A DNA stretch of 64,000 bases from Closterium sp. NIES-65. Lineage: Eukaryota > Streptophyta > Zygnematophyceae > Desmidiales > Closteriaceae. Shown here one piece after another: positions 18,405 to 29,767 of the stretch. The stretch is from NCBI GenBank assembly GCA_948144175.1, contig CANXME010002654.1, positions 248,001-312,000 of the forward strand, written 5' to 3'. The notes beneath the pieces are model-generated. The model ran no database searches. It was not told the DNA's origin and saw nothing but the letters and a program-made list of their open reading frames with translations. A program made the position numbers and the translations under genes. Position 1 is the first letter of the stretch. Every line of letters begins with the position of its first letter.

Positions 18405-18458
18405 GCCCGTGCGCTGCATGTACGCCGCATTGCCGCTGTTGCCACCCGTGCACCGCAC
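18405..18458 (+). other. A0 leader, continuation after A1
   Basis: Starts with the GCCCG target-site copy and continues the Cys/Pro-codon-rich composition of 10505-11415 until the A2 LTR starts at 18459. Confidence 0.6.
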
Positions 18459-18586
18459 TGTTAGGCTCAACTGTGCAGGAATGAATGAAACTATGAATGA
18501 CTTGGGTACAAGTACTAAGCCTTAAGTGTTGTACACCTTGTAGGCTAACCCACTATAGCCTAGAGAGAACACAAATATATTTGACA
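18459..18586 (-). repeat. A2 3' LTR (about 128 bp)
   Basis: TGTTAGGCTC...ATTTGACA, followed by the family-A polypurine/3' block CACCCCCATAGGCTAAGTGG (from 18587). It resembles the reverse complement of the A5 LTR over blocks such as GTGGGTTAGCC. Confidence 0.82.
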
Positions 18587-18768
18587 CACCCCCATAGGCT
18601 AAGTGGGAGAGAGCAAACACAAACAGACGGTCACAAGACCAGTCAACCAAGAGAACAAGCAAAGCAAAGATCAAGGTGGATCTCAAGGACACCACACAAT
18701 CTGAGCACAAGCAAGCGGCCACAAGGCCAGTTCACATGCAGAGTTATAATAACAAGGTAGTACACTGA

Positions 18769-20610
18769 TCACAACCTAGTAAACAAGCAGGTATAGAGAT
18801 ATATATCAGTGTACAGCAAGAGCAAGTCAAGCAACCAGCAGGTGAGGCAGAGTGGGCACAAGCCCAAGAGCAGTGCAGAAACACTGATGATCACCAGATC
18901 CAAGGGCCTTGGTGAACACATCAGCAGTGTTGGCCCGTGGGGCCACGTAGGAAAGACGGAGCTGACGACGCTGCTGCAGCTTACGTGCAAGAAAGTAGCA
19001 ACGAGCAATGTGCTTCGTGCTGTGCTCCAGTCTCTGCTCGCGACACAAGACAAGCATTGCCTTGTTGTCGACGTACAGTTATGGAGGAGAACGAGGCCGC
19101 TCTCCCAAGTCAGTCAGCAGGTAGGTCAGCCAGCGTAGCTCCTGTGCAGCCATGGCCCCCGCGTAGATCTCGGCCTCACAGCTGGAACCAAGCACAGAAT
19201 AAGAACAAGTGGACCTACAAGAGACAGAACCAGAGCCAAGACTGAAGGTGTAACCCTGTGATGAACGCTGAGACGCCTAGTCGTCGGCCCAAGAAGCGTT
19301 GGGGTGACATGTGAGTACCACTAAACCCCGTCCTCCAAGCACGAGCCCCATGCCCGATGTACTGCACAAGTTACACAGTACCCTCTCCCCAGCATCGCAG
19401 TGCACCTTTCGGTTTCTACCGGGAGCCACGTAGCGAGCCAGGAGGCTGAGAGGGTACGCAAGGTCAGGTCGTGTGCACGTCATCAAGTACAAGAGGCAAC
19501 CCACAAGCTCTAGGTACGGACCACTCGGCTCTACGGACTCGTCCGAAGGTGGAGCTGAGAGCGAGTGGCCGGTAGACAGAGGAGTGGGCTCTGGCGAGGA
19601 GAACTGCAAGCCAAAGCGCTGAAGGACCTGGTGCACCATGTGTGACTGAGTCAGGGTGATGGTGCGCCGTGCTTTGTCCCGAGTGATGTGCAAGCCAAGA
19701 TTGTTCCGCAGCTCACGTAGGTGAGTGCAGGTGTGTCTCTCTTGCAGATCCGCCTTCACTAGGGCTAGCGCCTCCGTGTCAGCAGTAACAAAAACCAAGT
19801 CGTCGACGTACACGAGAACGTAGAACGGCGACAGAGTAGTGTCGGTGCGTAGAAACAGCGACGGGTCAGCAATGGAAGGAGCAAACCCAAGAGCCGCAAG
19901 TGTAGTCCTCAGTGTGTCGTGCCATTAGCGAGGCGCCTGGTGGAGACGGTAGACTGGCCGCCAAAGGCTCCACTAGGTACCCGCAGGAAATGACCCAGTG
20001 AAGCCAGGTGGGCGGCGTAGCCAGATCTCCTCGTGAAGGCTGCCCTGCAAGAAAGATATGGAGAAGTCGAGGGAGTGCAGCTCGTAGTCACGTTGTGCTG
20101 CAACGTGCAGCAGCACCCGAAGAGTGGTCACCTTCGGGGTGGGGGAGAAGGTCTAGAAGAAGTCGACCCCCTATCGCTGACTGAAGCCTCGAGCAACGTA
20201 ACGCGCCTTGGAGGCAGGCGGAGAACCCGTCGGCCGCTTCACTCAGAACATCCACATGCCATCGACTATGTTCCTCCCAGGAGGAGGAACCTTGTCAACG
20301 TAGGTGCCTGTGGACTTCTAGGAAGCCATCTCTACGTCCATGGCTGTCTACCACTGAGACGAGTACCCACCCGTGATCGCCTCAGCGTAAGAGCGCGGGA
20401 TAGGGATGTCAAGTGCATCCGAGTCTCCCTCAGGGCGAAGCAACATGGATGCGAAACGAGGTAAAGCGGCAGCAAGACACTCAAGCTCAAACTACCTGTC
20501 CTCAAGGACGTCACTGCTAAGGGCAGGCTCACCCCGACGGACAGAGGACAGACAAACTCAGACCCAGCAACAAGACTCGCGATGTAGTGTCGACTAGCTC
20601 AGTGACAAGA
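18769..20610 (-). pseudogene. A2 reverse transcriptase and RNase H remnants
   Basis: The minus strand retains YVDDLVFVTADTEALALVK (about 19755-19812), HITRDKARRTITLTQSHMVH and a RNase H end RANTADVFTKALGSGDH (about 18860-18920), aligned in order with A1. Many breaks. Confidence 0.87.
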
Positions 20611-20795
20611 GCTATAGTCATGGCTACCCCCAGTGTCCTTACCTTTGATGCTGAGGGCCGTGGTGTTGACTTTGAGGTCTGGGTCGATGACCTCCAGCTG
20701 TTTCTACACTGCGATAGGGCAGACGGACTCTCTCTGCTCGATCTCACCTCTGGTGTCTCTCCTGCTCCGCCTGCTACTGCTATAGCTGTGGCGTT
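20611..20795 (+). pseudogene. Inverted family-A gag N-terminal patch
   Basis: Plus-strand start MATPSVLTFDAEGRGVDFEV with VDDLQLFLHCDRADGLSLLD. This matches the gag N-terminus of A4 (near 54799, minus strand) but runs opposite to the surrounding A2 sequence. The patch abuts A2 pol on the left and a gypsy fragment on the right. Confidence 0.85.
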
Positions 20796-21465
20796 GGTCG
20801 GTATGAAGTGACCCATTTTTGAGAACTTATCGATGACTACGAGGATGGAATCGTGCCCCCGTGAGGTCGAAGGAAGTCCTATGATAAAGTCGAGGCTAAC
20901 GACCTGCCATGGCTGCTCCGGTACAGGTAGAGGCTGAAGTAACCCTGCTTTTTTCTGCTTGCTACTCTTCATCCGCTGGCACGTGACGCAAGAGGTGACG
21001 AACTGGTGCACGTCTGCTGCCATCCCGGGCCAGTAGTAATACTTCGCTATCCCTGTTAACATCTTGTTGCTCCCGAAATGTCCCGCGTAAGGTACGTCGT
21101 GAAACTCCTCCAATAGGATCTGCCGTAGCGGGGCGTAATTCGGTACCCAAATCTTTCCTGAACCCTTCCTTACAGCTAAGTCTTTCTCCCACTGTAACAG
21201 CTTCTTGGTCTGTGCTGTAGCAATCTCTGCGTCCACGGAGTACCCATGTTGGAATAGACCCTTGAGCAGAGGGTTCATCCCGTCGAGCTGGATGCCTGCT
21301 ACATGTCCGGGGCGGCTCAACGCGTCTGCCTTGTTGTGTAGCCCGGGCTTGTAGACGATGTCGTAGTGGAAGTGAGTTTCCAGGAAGTCCACCCACCGCA
21401 CCTGTCGTCGTGAGAGCGCCGGCTGCGACTTCAGGTATTTGAGACTGCAGTGGTCAGTGTGGAAG
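20796..21465 (-). pseudogene. Ty3/gypsy fragment: RNase H end and integrase
   Basis: Minus strand: the RNase H end SLKYLKSQPALSRRQ, then RWVDFLETHFHYDIVYKPG, the integrase head with YYYWPGM and SCVTCQRMKSSK, and the start of the catalytic core VVSLDFIIGLPSTSRGHDSI. Related to but distinct from G1. It has no LTRs of its own, so it arrived as a fragment or by recombination. Confidence 0.9.
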
Positions 21466-22957
21466 CACGAGTTTCAGGCTCATGACGCTCAGTCAGTGAC
21501 TCAGTCACCTCAGTGTGAGGAGCAGGAGCTGGCAGCGGGGAGCCAGGTAGTAGCTGTGGCTGAGACTGGTCTGTCGGTGGACACAGGAGAGGTGGAGTGA
21601 GGCCAGTGGAGGACGGGAGACTAAGAACCTGGCGAAGGACCGAGTCAGGCGGCGGCAGGATGACTGCGGGTGCGGGTAGAAAAACTGTTGGCGCGGGGCA
21701 GTACCAGCAGCTTCAGCTCCTCCACCACCAGCACCTCTAGCTCTAGCAGCACCACGAGCTCCGGCAGCGCCAGCATCTCTAGCACCAGCAGTACCTACAG
21801 CACCTCCAGCGCCAGCAGCTCCAGCAGCACCTCCAGCACCTGCAGCACCTGCAGCACCACCTGCTCTGGCAGCTCCAGCACCTCTAGTACGCGCACCTCC
21901 AGGACCAGCAGCTCCAGCACCTCCACTACCTCTAGTAGCACCACCAGCTTCGACAGCTCCAGCATCTCCAGTACGAGCACCTCCAGGACTAGCAGCTCTA
22001 GTACCTCTAGTACCTCCTGCTCCAGCACCTCCAGCACCAGCAGCACCTTTAGCAGTTCCAACACCAGCAGCACCAACACCTCCAGTGCCAGCAACTCCAA
22101 CACCTCCAGCACCAGTAGCACCTCCAGGACTAGTAGCTCCGTCACCTCTAGCACGAGCAGCACCTCCAGCACCTCGAGGGCTAGCAACTCGAGTTCCTCC
22201 AGTACCAGCAGCACCTCCAGCACCTCCAGCAGTACCTCCAGCACCTGCAGTACCTCCAAGACTAGTAGCTCCAGCAGCAGCAGGACTGTACCCTCCACCA
22301 CCAGGACTGCCTCGCCGAACAATGCACGCACGAATTGCTTGCGGCGAGATCGTCTCAAGTAGATTAGGCTGCAGTGGCTGTCCATCTTCAGGACCTCCAG
22401 CAGGGTCACGCACAGCTCCACCGTCACTAGGACTCACAACACCCCCAGAGTTAGCACCCCTAGTTGCAGCACCCCCAGTCGCAGCACCCCCAGAACCAGC
22501 ACCCTCAGTCGCAGCACTCCCAGAACTCTCACCCTCTGTCTCAGCACCCCCAGGCTCAGCACCAGCAGTCTGAGCTCCAGAGTCCACAGCAGCAGGCTGC
22601 GGAGGCAGCGAATACTGCCGAGGCAGAAATCCAGGGAGGTTCTCCAAGCGTGGAGAGCGGCGAGTGGCCGTCGTGTCGTCAGCGACGAGGTCACCCCCCT
22701 CTGCTGGGCCAGAGGAGTCAGAAGAGATCTCCAAAGGCTCAACCGAGGGGGGTGGGTCTACTTGAGACACACCTGATAGAGCAGGACCCTATGGGAAGAG
22801 GGGGTCTACCGGGGGGGGACTGGTACTAGGAAGAGAGGCGCTAGGGGGACCGGGTGGGACGCGTGCGGGTGTAGCGTGTAGAAATAGACAGACTCGTCAA
22901 AGGTGACGTCCTGGGAGGAAAAGACTCGACGCTCGCGCGGGTGGTAGAGCTGCCATG
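21466..22957 (-). pseudogene. A2 pol linker and integrase end
   Basis: Minus-strand Gly/Ala-rich linker made of GGAGAAGAGG-type codons (about 21690-22300), then SPSLESLPG-like and PPSVEPLEISSDSSGP blocks homologous to the A-family linker, ending at the VTFDESV-like segment near 22900. Interrupted at 22958 by C1. Confidence 0.75.
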
Positions 22958-23205
22958 TGTTGGAGTAGGCTAGCGTTCGCTCTGCCTTTTATTTTGGCGT
23001 GGCATTATTTTCCAGCTAGTTTTAGACTTAGTTTCATTTCTTGTTCGTTTTAGGTTCACTTTGAAGTTTGTACTTGCATTGAACATACCCTAGGTTCAGT
23101 TGGGGTTTCCCAACTCCATGCTTGATATGTCTCTCGACTTTTTTCCTAGTTCAACTATTCGTTCTCACCTAAGTCACCTATCGACCGCCATTGCTCACCT
23201 TAACA
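22958..23205 (+). repeat. C1 5' LTR (248 bp)
   Basis: TGTTGGAG...CTTAACA, followed by the primer-binding site. Partner of the repeat starting at 28118. Confidence 0.9.
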
Positions 23206-25250
23206 TGGTATCCAAAGCGATGTCCTAGGCGTCTCCCTATTCTTTACATCTCCTAGCAATCCTTAGGCTATCAGCCATTTCCATGCCATCTATTAGCTAG
23301 ACGATTATCTTTTTGAAGTTCTAGCATTTGCAGTTTACTCCTCATCACCCCACAGATTTACCCTTAATAGTCGCGCCCAGCTCGTAGAGTCCCCCCATGA
23401 TCGCGCTGCTTTGCACGTGCCTTGCTGTCTCGCTCTTGCGTTACCTCATGCACTGCCATGCGTGCTGCCCCGAGCTCCCCTGCTGCCTCGCACGTTGCGT
23501 GCGCTTATGCCCAGTGCGTCGCGCCCGCCTCTTCCCCGCGCGCTGCGCGATCCCCCTGCCTAGTACGACGCGCACTGCGTCGTTCGCAGCTCGCAGTGCT
23601 GCACCTGCATGCTGCCCTGACGCGCTGCTCGCGCGCTGCGCTCCTACGCTCCTGATCTGCTTCGCAACGCGCCTGCGCACTGCCCTACCGTACGCCTGAT
23701 ATGGCCACCCGCCGCTGCCCTTATTGCCGCCCACTCTGCTGCCTGCACTGAGTCGTGCTGCAGCCCACCCTGTCGCGCACTGCCCTGCAGCGTCCTGCCC
23801 TGCGCGCTGCCCTTCTGCCCTGTCCGAGCGCTGCTGCTCGTGCTCCCGCTGCCCTGCCCTGCTACGCACCCGAGCCACCCGCTGGCCGCTGCCTTAACTG
23901 CCTCTCCCCTCTATCAAAACCCCTCTTCACCCCATCCGCCCCTCCACCCTCCTTCTCCTCTCCTCTCTCCCTCCTTTCCCCTCACCTCTCTCTCTCTTCC
24001 GCCTCTCTCCTCTCCCCATCTGCCGCAGCTGGTTGCTGATCTTGCCCCGTAGTCGTGCTCATTCTCCCACTTTCCCTCCGCCTTTTATTTCTCCTCTCAG
24101 CAGCGCAGCAGCAGACTACTCTGCCATTATTCCTCCACCTCTTATTTCTCGCCCCAGCGGCGCAGTAGCGGACTACTCTGCCATTATTCCTCCTCTTATT
24201 TCTCCCCTCAGCGGCGCAGCAGCAGACTACTCCGCCATTATTCCTCCGCCTCTTATTTCGCCCCTCAGCGGCGCAGCAGCGGACTACTTCGCCATTATCC
24301 CTCCGCCTCTTAGTTCTCCCCCCAGCGGCGCAGCAGCAGACTACTCCGCCATGATTCCTCCGCCTCTTATTTCTCCCCCCAGCGGCGCAGCAGCGGACTA
24401 CTCCACCATTATTCCTCCGCCTCTTATTTCTCCCCCCAGCAGCTCAGCAGCAGACTACTTCGCCATTATTCCTCCGCCTATTATTTCTCCCCTCATCTGC
24501 TCTGCAGCAGACTACTCCGCCACTATTCCTCCTCCTCTTTCGTCTCCCCACATGTGCTGTACTGCTATCTCCTCACCCCCCCCCCCCCCGCCTCCTATGG
24601 CGCCCATTCTCGCCGTTTCCTCTCTTCCTCTACACGGCTGCCTTCCTACCCCTGCTGCAGTACCTCTTCGCTTACCCCTCCTCTCCCTACCTCTCGCGCA
24701 AGCTGCCCTTTCTCCCCCCAGCAGCTCAGCAGCAGACTACTTCGCCATTATTCCTCCGCCTCTTATTTCTCCCCTCATCTGCTCTGCAGCAGACTACTCC
24801 GCCACTATTCCTCCTCCACTTTCGTCTCCCCACATGTGCTGTACTGCTATCTCCTCACCCCCCCCCCCCCCCCCCCGCCTCCTATGGCGCCCATTCTCGC
24901 CGTTTCCTCTCTTCCTCTACGCGGCTGCCTTCCTACCCCTGCTGCAGTACCTCTTCGCTTAGCCCTCCTCTCCCTACCTCTCGCACAAGCTGCCCTTTCT
25001 CCCCCTTGCATCGCCTCTCCTGTTTGCTGCTGGACACCCTCTCCTGTCTCATTTCAACAGTCTCACCACCGTCGACAGCCCTCTGCCCCGGCACTGCTTA
25101 CCGCCGCGACTCCTGGTGCTGATCCTCTTCTTTCTGTTTTCAGTGTGACCCTACCTTCTCCTGCTAGCATTCTTGGTGCTTCTCCTCTCATGGACCCTTG
25201 CTTTGCCGTGCCATTTCCTCCTTTTTGTTGATGGCGCTATCTCTCCGAAT
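23206..25250 (+). pseudogene. C1 leader and gag-like region with proline-rich repeats
   Basis: A GC-rich leader (23380-23900) leads into a repeat-dominated region. No conserved gag domain is recognised. At 24060-24545 and again around 24720-24840 it codes tandem Asp-Tyr-Ser-Ala-Ile-Ile-Pro-Pro-Pro-like blocks. A roughly 240-bp segment near 24550-24660 recurs near 24850-24960, with poly-C runs before each. Confidence 0.6.
24060..24545. repeat. About 60-bp tandem repeat in C1
   Basis: Eight imperfect units of 57-63 bp, each carrying AGCGGCGCAGCAGCGGACTA or a close variant and TTCCTCCGCCTCTTATTTC. Translation gives repeats of AADYSAIIPPPLISPPSG. Confidence 0.88.
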
Positions 25251-28080
25251 TATTTCCCTACGGTTGCTGCTCTTTTTCTTCCTCGCACCTTGGATTCTGT
25301 CCTTGACAGTGGTGCTACTGACTCTGTCTTTCGTGATGCTGGTATTCTTTGCTCTTTTCCCCGCCCCCTCTCTATTCATGGGGCTGGGGTGACCATGAAC
25401 CTGACATGCACCAGCACCTCCTCTCTTCCTTATCCTACCTCCCCCTTTGGCGCTGTTACTGGCCTCTATGTCCCTTCTTGTCGTCATAACCTCCTCTCAC
25501 TCTCTGCTCTCTATCCCCTCTTCTGCCTATCACACCTCCCCTAATTCCGCTCCTCCCACCTCCTCTTGCGCAAGAGGGTGGTCTCTCTCTCACCCAACCT
25601 ACCCTTATCCATCATTGTCTCGGCCACCCAAATTTCCCTCTTCTTTGCAGCATGGTCGCTTCAAAGCTGCTTCATGATCTGCCTTCTTCTCTCACGCCCC
25701 TTCCCCCCTCTCCCGCCCCTCCTTGCACTCCTTGTGTTCAAGCCAAGCTCTCTCAATCTCCGCATCCCTCTTCCCCCTCTGCCTCTCCCAGCCTCTTGAT
25801 CTCGTGCATATGGACCTCTGGGGCCCCTCCCTAATAGCATCTCGACAGGGCCATCGTTACTTTCTCCTTCTCGTTGATGACCATTCTCGTTTCGCCACTG
25901 TCTATCCCCCCCGTGCCAAATCTGACGCCCCTTCCCTCATCATTCGCTGGGCTGAGCAGGCTCGTCTTCACTTCGGGCGTCCTGTTGCACACTTCCACTC
26001 TAACGGTGGTGGCGAGTTCTTAAATCACTCTCTCTCCTCTTACTGTTCCACTCATGGCATTCACCACACTTCCACCCTTCCGTACTCCCCTGAACAGAAT
26101 GGTGTTGCTGAATGTCGCATTCGCACTCTCATGGAAATCACTCGCTGCCTTCACACCCATGCTTCCGCTCCACATTCTCTTTGAAGCTATGCTCTCGATC
26201 CCGCCGCTCTTCTATCTAACCTTCGCCGCCATCCTCCTCACCCCTCCATTTCCCCTTTTCAGCTCTGGACTGGCCACCAGCCCTCAGCTCACCCTCTTTG
26301 GGTATGGGGCTGTGTCGCTCATGTCTTCGTTAATCCTGCTGATCAGGCACGTAAGGGTGGGAAACTCGCTCCCAAGACACAACTCTGTGCATTCATTGGT
26401 ATCAACTCCGATTGTCATGGCTATCTCTTCTATGCTCTCTCCTCACAGCAGCTCATCCGCAGCCAGGATGTCATATTTGATGAGACTCGCTCTCCGTTCC
26501 TCACTCCCCCCCCCAACCCCACCTCCTCCCTCTGTCCATTGGTCTGACTTTGATCCGCTACCCTCTACTACTCCCTCCCCACCTCCCCTCCCCCCCGTCC
26601 CTCCTCCTCCCTTTCCGCCTGCTCCATCTGCCACCCCCTGGCGCCACCATTGTCAAAGGCAAATGGGGTTTTTATGTCAAGCAGTTGCCTGGGGAGCTCT
26701 ATGTCTTCAAAGCCCGCTATTGCGCTAAGGGCTTCACCCAGCACAAAGGCAGTGATTATTTTGCCACCTTCTCTCCCACTGCTCGTCTCCCTACCCTTCC
26801 CCTCCTTCTTGACTTTGGTGCTCGCTGGGATTGGGAGATCCACTCTATGGACGTCTCCAATGCCTTCCTTCAGGGCGAGCTTGATGAACGCATCTTCCTT
26901 GAGCGCCCCGCTTGCTTTTCCCGTCCATTTCCTCTAGGCATTGTCTGGGAGCTGAAGCGCCCTGTGTACGGCCTCAAGCAGGCCCCTCGAGAGTGGCATG
27001 CGAAACTCCCCTCTACTCTTCACACTCTTGGCTTCTCCACCTCTTCTTTTGACCCCAGTCTCTTCATTCGCACTTCCCCCTACAGGCTTTACATTCTTGT
27101 CTACGTCAGTGACTTAGTGCTGCTTCCTGAGAACTCTGCCGATATTGCCGCTGTCAAGAAGGCCCTTCAGGCCCGTCTACTGTGCAAGGATCTCAGCGAG
27201 CTTCGACACTACCTCGGCATGGAGATTTGTCGCGATCGTGCTGCGCGCACTATCTCTCTCTCCCAATCTTTCTATATCCACTCCATCCTCGAGCGGTTCG
27301 AGATGTCGCAGGCTAAGCCGGTCTCCACCCCTCTTCCCGCTAACCATCAGCTCACTCCCCCTGCTGTCCCTGCTCCTTCCTCAGAGTTGCGGCCATATCC
27401 TGAGCTTGTTGGTTCACTCATGTATGCTGCACTCGCCCCGATCTTGCCTATCCCCTCAATGTTCTCTCTCGATTTGCCGGCCTTGGACGCCACACTAGCG
27501 TGCACTGGGCGGCTGCCAAGCGCGTCTTGCGCTATCTTCGCGCCACCTCTGACCTTGCTCTCACTCTTGGTGGCTCTGTTCCTCCCGTTCTTTCCGGCTA
27601 CAGCGACTCTTCCTATGCTTAGTCTCGCCCTGATCGCTGCTCTTCTCAGGGATATGGATTCACTCTTGGCAGTGGCCTTATCAGTTGGTGTTCCACTCGT
27701 TCATCCTATGTCTGCCTTTCCACCTACGAGGCTGAGTTGTACACAGGCACACTGGCGCCTCAGGAGGCTCGCTGGCTCTCCTTTCTCCTTGCCAAGCTGG
27801 GTCACGCTCTGCCCTCTGTGACGCTTGCTTGTGACAGTGCCAGCATGATTCATCTCATTGAGAACCCTGTCCATCATGCTCGCAGCAAGCACATTGAAGT
27901 GCAGTACTTCTGCGTTTACGAGCTGGTGCAGTCTGGCTTCCTCCACCTTCGCAAGGTTGCCTCGGATGCCAACCTTGCTGATATATTCACAAAAGCGCTC
28001 CTTCGTGCTCCACACCGGTTCTACGTGCTCGCTCTTGGTCTCTCTCGCGTTTCCATTTCAGGGGGTGTTCCAGTTCGCTA
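25251..28080 (+). pseudogene. C1 protease, integrase, RT, RNase H
   Basis: Copia order: protease block LDSGATDSVFRD (about 25300), integrase LVHMDLWGP and FLLLVDDHSRFATVY with NGGGEFLNHSL and SPEQNGVAE (25800-26110), RT FKARYCAKGFTQHKGSDYF, MDVSNAFLQGELDERIFLE and PVYGLKQAPREWHAKL (26700-27010), then RNase H EARWLSFLLAKLG and DANLADIFTKALL (27760-28000). Fossil with several breaks. Confidence 0.9.
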
Positions 28081-28117
28081 GGCGCTCCTCTTCAGAGCTT
28101 CACCTAGCCTGGGGGTA

Positions 28118-28402
28118 TGTTGGAGTAGGCTAGTGTTCTCTCTGCCTTATATTTTGGCCTGACATGATTTTCCGGCCAGTTTTAGACTGCAGCAGACTCA
28201 CTAGCACCTAGAGCTTCATTTATGGTTCGTTTGAGGTTCACTTAGCTGTTTGTACTTGCATCGAACATACCGTACGTTCAGTTGGGGTTTCCCAACTCCA
28301 TGCTTGAAATGTCTCTCGTCTTTTTTCCTAGTTCAACTATTTGTTCTCACCTAAGCCACCTATCGGCCGCCATGGCTCTTCTAAGACTCACTTTAAAAAC
28401 AC
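28118..28402 (+). repeat. C1 3' LTR, with a foreign 23-bp patch
   Basis: Matches 22958-23205 from TGTTGGAGTAGGC onward. It carries an extra segment containing 28187-28209 that is identical to A2 sequence at 29591-29613. The right limit is uncertain because the last 30 bp align poorly. Confidence 0.78.
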
Positions 28403-29767
28403 GGCGGGGCGTCGGTGGGGAAGCCAAGGAAGACGAAGCGGAGAATGCAAGAGGAGAGCTTGCTCGCTTTGGCATCGCGAACAAGGGAGAGTGCGCCCCA
28501 GACCCGAAACACCGACGCATTGCCAACCTTCCCCGTCCACCGAAGTGTGGGCGAGGTCTCTGGCTCAGAGACACGGGGCCAAAGGTTGAGCTGATGTGCA
28601 GCGTATCGGACCGCAAATGGCCACAGAAAATGGGGAGCAGCCGCATGGATCATGGAGGTACGAGTGCAGATGCAAAACTGGCAAGTCCTGACGAAAACGC
28701 TCGCGCAACTGGCGACGAGTAGCACGGATCCAGGGGATCAAAACACCGCTGACGTCCGCCTTGCACCGCAAGGGGAAGACACTGGTGTAGCATGTGTGGT
28801 CGTCAACAACCACCAGGAAGTAGCGCTCCTGGTCCGTTCCACCGACGGGGGCCAGGGCCCACACGTCTACATGAAGAGTCTGCAGAGGAGCAGTGGTCGG
28901 AGGAAACTCGAATGAGTGAGGAGCGACGCGCTACCGCCCCTCGATGCAGGGAAGGCACGGCTGTGCAGGCGAGCGCGGGAGGGAGGGCAGGGACCTGGGA
29001 AGGCCAGAGACAAGGAGATGGGAGTGCATGCTGTGGAGACGCGGCAGCGAGGGGTGACCTAGGCGGTGGTGCCAGAGAAGAGACTGGTGAGAGAGTACCC
29101 GATACGAGCAAGACGCTGCAAGCTGACCAGACGCAGACACTCGACTCGATGCAGCCACCTGACCTGATTTAGCCACCTGTGCAGACGAAGTGGTCAGTGT
29201 GTAGAGACCGGACCCAGGCTGACGAGTGAACGTAGCAAGGTGATCGCCACACGCTGTCCTCTAGGAATGAAGGTGCCAACCCATGCATCCTGGAGAACTG
29301 CGTTGCTCAACAAGTTCGTCGAGAACCCGGGGAGGTGGAGACATGAGAGAGACCCGGAGGGGACTGCTGGACATGGGAGGACAGTGGAGGCTCACGCAAC
29401 TACAGTGTCCCCAGTGGGGTCAGCCAGTAAGACTAGGACAGGTGCTGCGAGTTGTGTGACTGTCGTGCAATCACGAAAGAAGCAACGCGACGTGCCTGAG
29501 TTGAGGCAGCTGAGGCCTCAGCTGAGGCACGACCTGTGGCAGTAGACGCACTAGCATCTAGAGCGTCGGCAAACTCACGAGCACCTAGAGCTGCAGCAGA
29601 CTCACTAGCACCTCGAGTAGTAGCCTCTACACAACCAGGGACGCATCGCTGAGAAGCACAGTCGCGAGGCCGTTGCAGGGAGAAAGTGCTCTGCGAACGC
29701 TGCTGCCGCCGCTGTGGAGTATCCATAAAACCAAAACCTCCACCACCAGGACTGCCTCCTAAAAGAA
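28403..29767 (-). pseudogene. A2 integrase and protease-side remnants
   Basis: Minus strand: FLWPFAVRYAAHQLNLWPRV (near 28580-28640), the core segment GGTDQERYFLVVVDDHTCYT (about 28780-28840), pre-integrase HHRLGHPSLPRLHSMHS (about 29030-29070), and Ala-rich protease-flanking blocks (29500-29640). Many breaks. The left edge at A2's right end, near 29767, is not defined by any repeat. Confidence 0.82.

Larger units (their letters stand above)
22958..28402 (+). mobile_element. Ty1/copia element C1 (second copia family)
   Basis: Left LTR 22958-23205 begins TGTTGGAGTAGGC and is followed by primer-binding site TGGTATCCAAAGC. The right LTR begins at 28118 after a polypurine tract GGGGG; its end is approximate (about 28402). 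Parts are a GC-rich leader and gag region with proline-rich repeats (23206-25250), protease (about 25290), integrase (25800-26180), RT (26640-27180) and RNase H (27730-28060). The sequence is distinct from families A and B. Broken, with perhaps six to ten breaks. The LTRs differ at many sites and by a length change, so it is fairly old, though younger than A2, which it interrupts. Confidence 0.88.
18459..29767 (-). mobile_element. Ty1/copia family A element A2, old, composite
   Basis: One LTR (18459-18586) with the adjoining conserved 3' block, then RNase H and RT (to about 20610), an inverted gag patch, a gypsy fragment (20796-21465), linker and integrase end (21466-22957), inserted element C1 (22958-about 28402), and integrase plus protease remnants (about 28403-29730). 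No second LTR is recognised, so the right limit is approximate. It is heavily decayed, with well over ten breaks, and is the oldest-looking family-A copy here. Confidence 0.82.

Noticed and set aside
21670-22362. Ser/Thr-rich 230-codon plus-strand open frame resembling a mucin
   Set aside because: Shadow of the Gly/Ala-rich linker of A2 on the minus strand; the same pattern appears opposite the other A copies.
28360-28380. CCATG as a C1 target-site duplication (22953-22957 and near 28369)
   Set aside because: The right-hand CCATG lies within sequence homologous to the LTR itself, so the match is probably chance.
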